Shown here piece by piece: positions 9,101 through 16,148 of a DNA stretch of 28,623 nucleotides. Source of the stretch: CAYXZQ01 sp964469935 (lineage in GTDB: Archaea; Nanobdellota; Nanobdellia; Woesearchaeales; DSVV01); NCBI GenBank assembly GCA_964469935.1, contig CAYXZQ010000022.1, positions 1 through 28,623 on the forward strand, written 5' to 3'. Numbering within the stretch: the stretch's first letter is position 1; the number at the start of each line of letters is the position of its first letter. Both the position numbers and the translations under genes were made by a program. The notes beneath the pieces are model-generated. The model had not been told where the DNA came from, did no database searches, and was given only the letters and a program-made list of their open reading frames with translations.

Positions 9101-9213
9101 AAATATCTTGCAGCTTTCTTCCTTATCCCTTCTCCGACTGCATCGATAAGCTCAGGATTCTCGGTATTGAGCATTATCTCTAGACGTGAAAATCCTTTTT
9201 CACCCAATCTCAT
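6109..9213 (-). CDS. purL: FGAM synthase PurS-PurL fusion
   Basis: This is the ATP-dependent synthetase subunit of FGAM synthase. Residues 1-180 contain two PurS-like alpha/beta segments (FSRLEIMLNTENPELIDAVG near 8; a second around NVYVSDYFTIKGKDLSDENI), including LVDPVTQ. The catalytic PurL part follows: RSDHCNHNTF at 253-262, GETHNSPSNKEAYGGA, DPMGTGRGAK, FITDNGGGGLSSSIGE, and the second AIRS-like half with LLSGKDSMYMDG. The length of about 1034 residues is between short PurL (about 720) and full PurL with glutaminase (about 1300), because PurQ is separate. The frame opens at a TTG at 9243, but the TATA box at 9248-9255 predicts a transcript start near 9226, downstream of that codon, so I use the ATG at 9213. 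It heads the operon. Confidence 0.94.
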   Translation of the reverse strand: MRLGEKGFSRLEIMLNTENPELIDAVGEGIRKKAARYFGIVLDEVRHVNVLTIDSELEEEERKRIQARLVDPVTQVSAFGTVVKDSDFDRALWIGLNPGAKDNAGEIAKEELIAVLGDKARGMNVYVSDYFTIKGKDLSDENIGTIAKGLLSNEFIQHFEGYSPGIWDNEEGVGRRTQEVKIRHRPHVSTIPYDELTVERLTQVNVDRSLSMNHRDIPIIVEYFQRKDVQEERKRMGLAGVTDLELEMIAQRRSDHCNHNTFNAMFRYRDMTTGDEEIINNLFEEHIKNPTKHIWKRLRPDVVSILWDNAGVAEFDEGHYYVITGETHNSPSNKEAYGGAITGIVGVYRDPMGTGRGAKLTHGFYGFAVGPHDDPGIFIADLHPRRLLEGVIEGVKDGGNKSGIPTPFGRIWFHKKNKGKSSVYVISGGIMPKRILDEDSYKKSITPGDLIVMCGGRVGLDGIHGVTDASREFDDKVSAQHVQIGDPYTQKKMHDFLLEARDRGYFTFITDNGGGGLSSSIGESSSFNFDPDAVRRTDGARVFMERIPLKYQGLDPWEIWVSESQERMTVAVKREHIDDFIALSRIHDVESTVIGEYNDTGKLHITDNGKTVACMDNEFFEKAFPQWEFEAEWTSPLERKLREPRLKPVTDHDATLKKFLGTMNNASQEWLSRQYDHEVQGGKVLGPLTGVSEDMASDAVVFRPVLESRKGLVATQALNQTYSFIDAWSMAASSIDEAVRNALVVGGKLDKITGMDNFCCPSIEYDALNNPDGKFKAAQLVRANKALRDLCNAYEIPLLSGKDSMYMDGTVRDRKAKKFQRISAPEQMLFTVHTLIDDVREHITPFAKTPGNLVYVLGTTKDELGGSEYYHMLGKVGANAPVVDAEENLRTYRGFEKARDKGYIVSAKNVKSGGLAMALFQMAGGGNAGMRINLDKVRTDRRYRRDDKVLYSESAGRMIVEIRPHERAAFEEIMGDIASCIGTISDDTEFVINGLSKNNIIRQDIYDLKNAWKEPFREWGYNIPWFDHKQKKAA

Positions 9214-9247
9214 ACCACCCCATCCGATAAATGCAACAGACAAAGAA

Positions 9248-9255
9248 TATAAAAA
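9248..9255 (-). promoter_or_regulatory. TATA box of the purine operon
   Basis: TTTTTATA on the minus strand, centred about 39 nt before the purL ATG and 26 nt before a predicted start near 9226. The short leader contains GGGGTGG right before the ATG. No operator-like palindrome is evident here. Confidence 0.6.
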
Positions 9256-9324
9256 CTTTTCTATTCCATAATGGTGACATGAAACGGCCTGATGTAATCA
9301 ATATGGACAGGATTTTTCACAACC

Positions 9325-9353
9325 CTATTTGACTGTCACAGATTTTGCCAGGT
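9325..9353 (-). repeat. Duplicated 3' end of glmS (remnant)
   Basis: The 29 bases match the last 29 of glmS (9387-9415) at 26 positions. Read on the minus strand, both encode LAKSVTVK followed by TAG. The three differences are all third codon positions (AAG/AAA, GTC/GTG, GTA/GTC), as expected of two diverged coding copies. The codons before it (ERQRGY) no longer match glmS (DKPRN). It looks like the surviving end of a second glmS or of a partial duplication. The rest of the 9214-9386 gap holds only the purL promoter. Confidence 0.7.
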
Positions 9354-9386
9354 ATCCTCGCTGGCGTTCGGGAAACTTGCAAAGAT

Positions 9387-11132
9387 CTATTTTACTGTGA
9401 CAGACTTTGCCAGGTTACGCGGTTTATCAATCGGCAGCTTCCTCAGCCTTGCGATGTAGTAGCTGAGCAGGTGGCCGATGAGCGCAGAATATATCGCGAA
9501 CTCCGCGTCAGTGCAGGACGGGATGTGGATCTCGCCGTTCGTGTTGGATATGATTATCGTCCTCGCTCCCCTGGCCTCGACCTCTTTCGTGTTGGATATC
9601 ATGTCAGGGTTGTTGTTCGGTATGAGGCTTATTATGGGCGTGCCTTCCTCGACAAGCGCTATTGTGCCGTGCTTGAGCTCCCCTGCCATCATTCCCTCTG
9701 CATGGACGTAAGATATCTCCTTGAGCTTGAGCGCGAACTCCCTGGCGATCGGATAGGACATCCCCCTGCCGAGGACGAATATGTCGTTCTTCTCATGCAG
9801 CTCCTCTGCAAGACCTTTTATGTACGCCTCGTTCTTCTCTATCGTCGAGCTTATCTTCTCAGGGATAGATCCCAGGTTTATCCCCCTGTTGCCAAGCGCT
9901 CTTGCGATCTCGAACAGGGTGACGAGCTGGTTCGTGAAGCTCTTTGTCGCCGCCACGCAAATCTCCTGTCCTGCAAGTATCTCGACAGATACGTCGCTCA
10001 GGCGCTGGACAGTGGAATACGGGACATTGACGATGGACGCTATCTTTGCCTTCTTGAACCTGATGTCCTTTAGCACTGTCACGACATCCATGGTCTCGCC
10101 TGACTGGGATATGGGAATGACGAGCGTATCCCTGTCGACAAGCAGGAAGTGCTCGAACTCAGAAGCGATGACTGAATGCGCCCTGATGCCGAGCTGGGTC
10201 AGCAGGAAGGCACCCACAAGGGAAGCATGATACGACGTCCCGCAGGCGAGGAAGACGACCCTCTTCGAATCCTTGATGAGCCTGACAAACTCCTTTATCC
10301 TGTCCTTCTGGAATGTCTCGAACGAGTCGACAAGCCGGCCCACCACCTCTGGCTGCTCCTTTATCTCCTTCATCATGTAGTGGTCGAACTTCTCCTTGCT
10401 CTCCTCCTTCCTCGTCCACTTGAATGTGCTTATCTCCTTCTCTACCGGATCGCCGAAGCAGTCGTAAAAGCTGTAGCCGTCCTTGTCGATCACCGCGTAT
10501 TCCTCGTCGTCGAAGAATATCGCCTTATTTGTCATGTCCGAGAATGCATAGATGTCCGAGGCCAGCATGTACCTGCCGTCGATTATCCCCAGGCATAACG
10601 GCGAGTCCCTCTTCATGGCATACAGTTTTTGTTGGCCCTTGATTATGAAAAGAACGGCAAATGTGCCCCTTGCCGTGTTTATGAAATCCTTCATGGCTTC
10701 TTCAGGTGTCTTGCCGCCTGCAAGCCTGTAGGCGATGTAATGCGCAATCACCTCAGAATCGGTCTCGCTCGCGAAGACATGGCCACTGTCGAGCAGGGCC
10801 TTCTTCATCTCCTCATAGTTCTCGATGATGCCGTTGTGGACGAGAAATACTTTACCCTTGTCGTCGGAATGCGGATGGGCGTTCTCCTTCGTGACCCTTC
10901 CTGTCGTCGCCCACCTGGTATGCGCCATCCCGACTTTCCCTTTGACACCAAGCAGGCCTGTCTTTTTGTTCACAGCCTCAATCCCGCCGACATCCTTTTT
11001 TAAGACAACGTCCTTCCCGTCGCTTATGGCAATCCCGCAGGAATCATATCCCCTGTACTCAAGCTTCCTTATGCCCTTGTACAGGATGTCATTTACATCC
11101 TCACCTGCGATGCAGCCTACGATTCCGCACAT
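9387..11132 (-). CDS. glmS: Glutamine-fructose-6-phosphate aminotransferase GlmS
   Basis: GlmS converts fructose-6-P and glutamine into glucosamine-6-P. The N-terminal glutaminase starts MCGIVGC, so Cys2 is the nucleophile after Met removal; EYRGYDSCG, HTRWATTG and HNGIIENYEE follow. Two SIS isomerase domains start with ACGTSYHASLV and ISQSGETMDVV, then CVAATKSFTNQ and HAEGMMAGELKHG; the C-terminus is the family's LAKSVTVK (compare LAKSVTVE). The 581 residues are near the usual 600. AGGTGAG lies about four bases before the ATG. It is last in the glmM-isomerase-glmU-glmS operon, 61 nt behind the glmU-like gene. No glmS ribozyme is visible upstream. Confidence 0.97.
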   Translation of the reverse strand: MCGIVGCIAGEDVNDILYKGIRKLEYRGYDSCGIAISDGKDVVLKKDVGGIEAVNKKTGLLGVKGKVGMAHTRWATTGRVTKENAHPHSDDKGKVFLVHNGIIENYEEMKKALLDSGHVFASETDSEVIAHYIAYRLAGGKTPEEAMKDFINTARGTFAVLFIIKGQQKLYAMKRDSPLCLGIIDGRYMLASDIYAFSDMTNKAIFFDDEEYAVIDKDGYSFYDCFGDPVEKEISTFKWTRKEESKEKFDHYMMKEIKEQPEVVGRLVDSFETFQKDRIKEFVRLIKDSKRVVFLACGTSYHASLVGAFLLTQLGIRAHSVIASEFEHFLLVDRDTLVIPISQSGETMDVVTVLKDIRFKKAKIASIVNVPYSTVQRLSDVSVEILAGQEICVAATKSFTNQLVTLFEIARALGNRGINLGSIPEKISSTIEKNEAYIKGLAEELHEKNDIFVLGRGMSYPIAREFALKLKEISYVHAEGMMAGELKHGTIALVEEGTPIISLIPNNNPDMISNTKEVEARGARTIIISNTNGEIHIPSCTDAEFAIYSALIGHLLSYYIARLRKLPIDKPRNLAKSVTVK

Positions 11133-11193
11133 TTTCTCACCTTGTTTCTCTCTTATAGCAAAGGAATATGCAATCCCGGCCCATAGTGCCTAA

Positions 11194-12396
11194 CTACTTC
11201 TTCCCGATATTAGCCTCTGTAATGTCTTTTGCGACTATCTCGCCAGGCAGGGTGCCTGTATCCGGCCACAGCTTCCTGCCCGGATATATGCACGTATTGA
11301 TTCCTGTCCTTACATGGTCGCCCATGAATGAGCCCAGTTTCCTCCTTCCAGAGTCCACTTTCTTGCCATTGACAATCGTCACGTTATTCTTCCCGTCATG
11401 CCTGTAGTCTGACGTGATGGTCCCTGCTCCTATGTTGACGTCGACACCGAGCACGGAATGGCCTATGTAGCTGTGATGCTTAGCCACAGCGTCATCCATG
11501 AAGACAGCATCGAACACCTCTCCCCTCACCTTGCACCTGTCCCCTATTGTCGTGTCAGGGCGGATATAGGCATTCGGCCCTATCACGCAGTCCTCGCCGA
11601 TCATGACAGGACCTTCTATGTAAGTGCCGCTCTTGACCACCGTCCCTTTTCCTATGACTGCCGCTCCCTTGATTGTGGCTCCTTTCTCGACCGTCCCCTT
11701 GATATCTGTCTTAATGGACTTCAGAAAGTGAGAGTTGGCCTCGAGCAGGTTCCAGGGATATGTCATCGGAAGCCAATAATCCCCTATCTCCTCGACTGCA
11801 AATTCCTTCTTCCTGGCGATTTCTGTCACAGCATCTGTCAGTTCGATCTCGCCTCTCGGGCTTTTTTTCAGCTTTTTGAGGACGTCAAATACATCCTTCT
11901 CGAACAAATAGCAGCCGATGTTGCAGAGCCCGGGCTCGGGCTTCTGGGGCTTCTCAAGAATCCCGGCAAATTTTCCCCCCTTCATCAGGCAGACTCCGAA
12001 CTGGCAGTTGTCCCCCTTGTTCACCGCAAGCAATGCATTGGAATGTCCAAGCAGCTTTTTGATGTCCTTTCCAGAGAACAGGTCGTCGCCGTTCATCACA
12101 ATGAACCTGCCGTCGACAAACTTCTCTGCCTGGAGGACCGCATGGCCTGTGCCGAGCTGCTCTTTCTGGACGACATAGGTTATCTTCATCCCTTTGTATA
12201 CCATGCCGACATGCTCCATGAGCATCTCCTTCTTGAAGCCGACGATTATTATCACTTCATCGGCTGTCCCCTTAAGCTGGTCGAGATTCCTCTGTATGAT
12301 GGTCTTTCCTGCGACAGGCAGTAGGGGCTTTGGCCTTGTGATGGTAAGAGGATATGTCCTTGTCGACTTCCCGGCTGCCATCATGACTGCTTTCAT
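11194..12396 (-). CDS. glmU: Bifunctional sugar-1-phosphate nucleotidyltransferase / acetyltransferase (GlmU-like)
   Basis: Residues 1-225 form a nucleotidyltransferase: AVMMAAGKSTRTYPLT at 3-18 (family AAGxGTRxxPLT), RPKPLLPVAGK, QLGTGHAV and the NGDDLF metal site. Residues about 240-395 are a left-handed beta-helix of hexapeptide repeats (ATIKGAAVIGKGTVVKSG and onwards), containing KHHSYIGHSVLG and NIGAGTITSDYRHDG, as in acetyltransferases of the archaeal ST0452 type. The expected job is acetylation of GlcN-1-P and uridylylation to UDP-GlcNAc, following GlmM and GlmS of the same operon. Its ATG overlaps the upstream stop (ATGA). Exact sugar specificity cannot be read from the sequence. Confidence 0.9.
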   Translation of the reverse strand: MKAVMMAAGKSTRTYPLTITRPKPLLPVAGKTIIQRNLDQLKGTADEVIIIVGFKKEMLMEHVGMVYKGMKITYVVQKEQLGTGHAVLQAEKFVDGRFIVMNGDDLFSGKDIKKLLGHSNALLAVNKGDNCQFGVCLMKGGKFAGILEKPQKPEPGLCNIGCYLFEKDVFDVLKKLKKSPRGEIELTDAVTEIARKKEFAVEEIGDYWLPMTYPWNLLEANSHFLKSIKTDIKGTVEKGATIKGAAVIGKGTVVKSGTYIEGPVMIGEDCVIGPNAYIRPDTTIGDRCKVRGEVFDAVFMDDAVAKHHSYIGHSVLGVDVNIGAGTITSDYRHDGKNNVTIVNGKKVDSGRRKLGSFMGDHVRTGINTCIYPGRKLWPDTGTLPGEIVAKDITEANIGKK

Positions 12397-13142
12397 CGGA
12401 CCGCCTCGTGTATCTCTTCTGCGGTGTTGTAGGCTGCCTGCGTGTCCTGGTTTGACTCCAGGATTATTCTCTTGTTGATGAGCAGGTTAAGCATTGCCAG
12501 CGAATCCAATATCCCCTCCCGGCTGCCCGGGGGGACTGTGATGAGCCTGTCGTCATGCCTTGCCTTGTCGCAAAAATGCACGCTCGCAATTATGTCGTCA
12601 TAATCCTTGATGAACTTCCTGATCCTATCCGGGACTTCATCATAAGGCATAAGGGACGAATAATACTCTGCCGCCTTGCCGATATCCAGCACCAGCCTGC
12701 TCATGGAACTGTCATAAAATTCTGCCGTTATCAGGTCTCCAATCTCGTCCGGGTTCGACAGCTGCTCTTTCTTCCTCTCCCGGGGCGCTGGAGCGCCGTT
12801 CTCTATCTCCACATTGACGCCGTAGTCTGATATGGCCTCTGATAGCCTGTTGATGAAATATATGAAGTTTTCCTTCCCCCCGCCGAGAGGGAAAGGGTGC
12901 ACAACCACAGTATTCAAAGACATCTCCAGCGAGTACCTCCTGATATTTTCAGCGATGCATCCGATATCCTGCGGGTGATATGTCCCGGGCTGCAGATGGA
13001 GCCTGATTTCATCTGCGCTGATATTCTCGAGTATGTTTTTCGGGATGCAGTTGTTGTTGTCCAGCATTATCTCCCATATCAGGCCGTTTCCTGCCCCTGT
13101 AAAATATTTCTCGTTCACTGCAAATCCCAAATCCATCATCAT
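12393..13142 (-). CDS. Xylose-isomerase-like TIM-barrel protein (sugar isomerase/epimerase or endonuclease IV superfamily)
   Basis: The 249-residue protein has beta-strand ends typical of the AP-endonuclease-2/xylose-isomerase-like TIM barrel: VVVHPFPLGGG near 78-88, NVEIENGAP near 109-117 with a likely metal Glu, RLVLDIGKAAEYY near 148-160 with Asp, IASVHFCDK near 189-197 with His, and RIILESNQD near 224-232 with Glu. The arrangement fits a divalent-metal isomerase or epimerase. Both ends overlap neighbours by four bases (glmM before, glmU-like after), so it is fully embedded in the hexosamine operon, pointing to a hexosamine or sugar-phosphate substrate. The canonical pathway from Fru-6-P to UDP-GlcNAc has no step needing it. 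Substrate unknown. Confidence 0.75.
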   Translation of the reverse strand: MMMDLGFAVNEKYFTGAGNGLIWEIMLDNNNCIPKNILENISADEIRLHLQPGTYHPQDIGCIAENIRRYSLEMSLNTVVVHPFPLGGGKENFIYFINRLSEAISDYGVNVEIENGAPAPRERKKEQLSNPDEIGDLITAEFYDSSMSRLVLDIGKAAEYYSSLMPYDEVPDRIRKFIKDYDDIIASVHFCDKARHDDRLITVPPGSREGILDSLAMLNLLINKRIILESNQDTQAAYNTAEEIHEAVR

Positions 13143-14485
13143 TCCCCTATCCGTTTCTTAATCTCCCTCGATATCGCTTTTGCATGCTTCCTGACAAGCG
13201 ATTCGTCCTTGCCCTCGACCATGACCCTGCATTTCTTCTCAGTGCCTGAATACCTCACAAGCACCCTCCCTTCATCACCGAGCGCCTCCTCGGCTTTCCT
13301 GATGGCTAGCTGGACCTCCCTGAGGCCCCCCAGGGACGGTTTGGAATTCACTCTGATATTTATCATTTGCTGCGGGTAGACTTCGAAACTGCCTAGCTCT
13401 GAAAGCTTCTTTGTCGTCTTTTTCATGATTGCAAGCACCTGGAGCGCAGACAATGTCCCGTCTCCAGAGGTGTTGTAGTCTGAAATTATAATGTGCCCTG
13501 ACTGCTCGCCTCCGAGATTGTAGCCGCTTTTTCGCATCTCCTCGATTATGTACCTGTCGCCTACTGCTGTCCTCACAAGGCTTATGCCCTCCTTCTTCAT
13601 GGCTGCCTCAAACCCCATGCTGCTTGCTACTGTCCCTACTATCGTTGCTGACTTCAAAAGCCCCTGTTTCTTCAGCTCGATGCCGCAGATGGCCAGGATC
13701 CTGTCGCCGTCGACCGGCTTTCCTTTCTCGTCGACCATTATCACCCTGTCGGCATCGCCATCCAGGGCTATGCCTGCATCTGCCTGGTTTCCGAGCACTG
13801 CCGAGCTCAGAATCTCAGGATGCAGGGCACCGCACTGCTCATTGATGTTGAGCCCGTCCGGATCTGCTGAATAGACAATGACCTCAGCCCCAAGCTCGGA
13901 CAGTATGAGAGGGGCCACCTTATAGGCTGCACCGTTCGCGCAGTCAAGGACGACCTTGAGCCCCTGCAGAGAACTGTTGCCAACAGAGCCCTTGGCGAAC
14001 TCTATGTACCTCCCTGCGGCATCATCTATCCTAAAAGCCCTTCCGACGTCCTCGATTCCTACATCGGATGCATCAATCCCGCCGCGGCTTACGAGCTCTT
14101 CAATCTCCTCCTCGACAGAGTCTGGAAGCTTGTAGCCGTGCGAGTCGAAGAACTTGATACCATTGTCGCCTGCAGGGTTGTGCGATGCAGATATGATTAC
14201 GCCTGCATCAGCCGCAAACGAGCGCACGAGATGCGCTATTGCCGGGGTGGGCATCGGTCCGACCAGATATACGTCAGCACCCATGGAGCAGAGACCGGAT
14301 GTCAGGGCATATTCGAATATGTAACCGCTCCTGCGCGTGTCTTTGCCGACAATGACCTTTATCCTCTTTTTTCCTGCCTTGAATTTGAGTGCAGTGGCCT
14401 GTCCCAGCCTGAAGGCTACCTCGCCTGTCAGAGGAAATATGTTCACTTTCCCCCTTATGCCGTCAGTCCCGAACAGTTTTCTCAT
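13139..14485 (-). CDS. glmM: Phosphoglucosamine mutase GlmM
   Basis: GlmM converts glucosamine-6-P to glucosamine-1-P. The 448-residue protein starts KLFGTDGIRG, has the phosphoserine loop IISASHNPAGDNGIKFF with S101 as the phosphorylated residue, the metal loop ALDGDADRVIMVD near 240, the sugar-binding GGEQSGHII, and the phosphate-binding RYSGTEKKCRVMVEG at the C-terminus. The GTDGIRG start and GEQSGH are of the GlmM type rather than a general phosphomannomutase, and the operon with glmU-like and glmS supports this. It heads the operon; the TATA box at 14508-14515 is centred 26-27 nt before the ATG, so the mRNA is probably leaderless. Confidence 0.94.
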   Translation of the reverse strand: MRKLFGTDGIRGKVNIFPLTGEVAFRLGQATALKFKAGKKRIKVIVGKDTRRSGYIFEYALTSGLCSMGADVYLVGPMPTPAIAHLVRSFAADAGVIISASHNPAGDNGIKFFDSHGYKLPDSVEEEIEELVSRGGIDASDVGIEDVGRAFRIDDAAGRYIEFAKGSVGNSSLQGLKVVLDCANGAAYKVAPLILSELGAEVIVYSADPDGLNINEQCGALHPEILSSAVLGNQADAGIALDGDADRVIMVDEKGKPVDGDRILAICGIELKKQGLLKSATIVGTVASSMGFEAAMKKEGISLVRTAVGDRYIIEEMRKSGYNLGGEQSGHIIISDYNTSGDGTLSALQVLAIMKKTTKKLSELGSFEVYPQQMINIRVNSKPSLGGLREVQLAIRKAEEALGDEGRVLVRYSGTEKKCRVMVEGKDESLVRKHAKAISREIKKRIGE

Positions 14486-14507
14486 CGGCTTAATACTTTC
14501 GCGTTCA

Positions 14508-14515
14508 TTTATAAA
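14508..14515 (-). promoter_or_regulatory. TATA box of the hexosamine operon
   Basis: TTTATAAA, centred about 26-27 nt before the glmM ATG at 14485; leaderless transcription expected. It faces the divergent promoter at 14647-14654 across about 130 bases of AT-rich DNA. Confidence 0.65.
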
Positions 14516-14610
14516 GTTAATTCAAAAAAAAATTATAACAATGGAGAGAAAAGGCTGAAAAAAGCCAGATTCGGACCCTTTTTGACTTAAATTCTGATAA
14601 AAATTACTAT

Positions 14611-14632
14611 AATATTATAAAAAATATTATAA
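14611..14632. repeat. Tandem 10-bp AT-rich repeat between divergent promoters
   Basis: AATATTATAA occurs at 14611-14620 and 14623-14632, a 12-bp period. The segment also holds the palindromes ATAATATTAT (14609-14618) and ATTATAAT (14626-14633). It sits about 15 bp upstream of the TATA box of the winged-helix/S-layer-like gene, a possible operator or promoter element. AT-rich background makes chance similarity possible. Confidence 0.35.
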
Positions 14633-14646
14633 TAAAAAGAAAATTT

Positions 14647-14654
14647 TTTAAATA
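14647..14654 (+). promoter_or_regulatory. TATA box of the winged-helix/S-layer-like gene
   Basis: TTTAAATA centred about 25 nt before the ATG at 14675. It supports that ATG over the in-frame ATG at 14654, which overlaps the TATA box and would be upstream of the transcript start. Confidence 0.6.
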
Positions 14655-14674
14655 TGCTTGATTCACGTGCCATC

Positions 14675-15604
14675 ATGGCCAAAAATTACATAGTCAAGGA
14701 GATCGACGGCAGGCTTTTCTATGACGAGGCGATGGAGATAAGGCCCAATTCACTGAGAGCGATCGACCACAGTACCAGGATAAGGATACTCAATCTGCTC
14801 AACAAGAAGCCGATGTATCCAGTCGAGATAGCCAAGGCTCTCAGGATGCATGAGCAGAAGGTCTATTATCACGTCAAGCAGATGCTTGCTGCAGGTGTGC
14901 TCAGGACAGTGGAAAAGAAGGAGATAAGGGGGACGACGGCAAAGAAGCTCGCCCCGACGGGAATGAACTTCAATCTCTGCCTAAATTTTTCAGGAAAGAG
15001 CATCAGCGGAATCCAGAAGGAGAACAGGCCGGACAGGCTTGACGACTTCCTCAGGCCTTTCATAATGAACGGAAGGCTCAACACAAGGATAGTAGTCGGG
15101 AGCCCTGACCCCCACGGCCCGTTCAAGGCAAGGGCAAGGGACGGGCACTATGCAATCGAGCTCGCACTCTTCCTCGGCAGCCTCTGCTCGCTTCCGAAGG
15201 GTTTCTCGACAAGTCTTGATGTCGACGTGGACCTCAAAAAGAACGACGAGAACCTTATCATAGTGGGCGGCCCTGTCACAAACCTTACCATGGCGGGAGC
15301 GAATGATTTTTTGCCTGCAAGGTTCAGCGACAAGAAGCCATGGGGCATTGCAGGCAAAGAGAGCTACACAGACGACAACATAGGCCTCCTGGCCAAGATA
15401 CCGCACCCTTTTTTCGAGGGCAGGAGCATCCTTGCCGTAGCCGGAATCAGATACAGCGGGACCATGTCTGCGGTCATAGCCCTGTCGAGATATTCAAGCC
15501 TCATGCTTTCCAGATATACCGGACAGAATAAGTTCTATTCAGTTGTGGAGGGTTTTGACATGGACGGCGACGGCAGGGTGGATTCAGTAGAGGTCCTTGA
15601 GTAG
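14675..15604 (+). CDS. Winged-helix protein with S-layer-like C-terminal domain and EF-hand-like end
   Basis: Residues 23-95 form an ArsR-like winged helix: an N-terminal helix with TRIRILNLLNKKPMYPVEIA, recognition helix around QKVYYHVKQMLAAGVL, and a wing ending TTAKKLAPTG. Residues about 120-290 resemble the C-terminal domain of archaeal S-layer-like proteins: RIVVGSPDPHGPFKARARDG, then IIVGGPVTN, FEGRSILAVAGIRYSGT. The protein ends in a calcium-loop pattern, DMDGDGRVDSVEVLE (Asp at 1, 3, 5, Gly 6, Asp 9, Glu 12). There is no signal peptide or membrane segment, so it is probably cytoplasmic. It likely binds DNA; its ligand and targets are unknown. It is divergently transcribed from glmM. 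Confidence 0.72.
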   Translation: MAKNYIVKEIDGRLFYDEAMEIRPNSLRAIDHSTRIRILNLLNKKPMYPVEIAKALRMHEQKVYYHVKQMLAAGVLRTVEKKEIRGTTAKKLAPTGMNFNLCLNFSGKSISGIQKENRPDRLDDFLRPFIMNGRLNTRIVVGSPDPHGPFKARARDGHYAIELALFLGSLCSLPKGFSTSLDVDVDLKKNDENLIIVGGPVTNLTMAGANDFLPARFSDKKPWGIAGKESYTDDNIGLLAKIPHPFFEGRSILAVAGIRYSGTMSAVIALSRYSSLMLSRYTGQNKFYSVVEGFDMDGDGRVDSVEVLE

Positions 15605-15615
15605 ATCTTGCAGGA

Positions 15616-16119
15616 TTAAGCCCTGGCTGTAACCATTTTATACAGGACGACGTCAATGTCAATCTTATGGCGGTCCTTGCTGACCTCTATACTTTTCCTA
15701 TTGAGATACAGCGCATTGTAGTCGTTTTCACTGGCCCATCTCCTTGCCATGGCGACTGCAAGCCCTGTCAGCTTGCGGGCTTCCTTATAGTCTATCCTCT
15801 TATCCTCTGTAAATTCATAGTTCAGGGTGAGTCTTTTGAAGAAATATCCCAATTCAGGCCTTGAATTGAAGATCATCACCCCGTCACCCTGCTCAGATAG
15901 AGCCGTTTCTGCGGCCGAGTCTTCCCTGTGAACACTGTTCCCCGGGACTGATGCCCCTGCGTATGCAAGCCTTGACTCTATCCCCTGGCTGCTTCCAGAA
16001 GAGACCATAGGCGGATTTCGCAGCCTGCTGTCCATTTTTGTCGGGCCGCTATCCCCTCCCATAGTCATATAACCGGCCGCTGCCAGGAGGCAAAAGGCAA
16101 GATATGTCGCCTTTTTCAT
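15616..16119 (-). CDS. Small exported protein of unknown function
   Basis: The 167-residue product begins MKKATYLAFCLLAAAGYM, a charged start followed by a hydrophobic segment typical of a signal peptide or membrane anchor. A Ser/Gly/Pro-rich linker (residues 20-85) leads to a folded part with RPELGYFFKRLTLNYEF, EARKLTGLAVAMARRWA and a C-terminal KIDIDVVLYKMVTA. I do not recognise the family. The open frame extends to 16158, but the TATA box at 16141-16148 is centred 26 nt before the ATG at 16119, which also gives the cleaner signal sequence. It converges on the preceding regulator gene with only 11 bases between the two stop codons. Confidence 0.65.
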   Translation of the reverse strand: MKKATYLAFCLLAAAGYMTMGGDSGPTKMDSRLRNPPMVSSGSSQGIESRLAYAGASVPGNSVHREDSAAETALSEQGDGVMIFNSRPELGYFFKRLTLNYEFTEDKRIDYKEARKLTGLAVAMARRWASENDYNALYLNRKSIEVSKDRHKIDIDVVLYKMVTARA

Positions 16120-16140
16120 CAGGAGAATTAATCGACCGGA

Positions 16141-16148
16141 ATATTTAA
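16141..16148 (-). promoter_or_regulatory. TATA box of the exported-protein gene
   Basis: TTAAATAT on the minus strand, centred about 26 nt before the ATG at 16119; predicts a leaderless transcript. Confidence 0.55.

Noticed and set aside
11133..11193. glmS ribozyme or riboswitch ahead of glmS
   Set aside because: The gap is only 61 nt and follows an operon gene; no ribozyme core pattern is seen, and the element is bacterial.
14521..14610. Small plus-strand frame reaching into 14590 opposite glmM
   Set aside because: It is a shadow of glmM that merely runs on into the intergenic DNA; no ribosome site and no family likeness.
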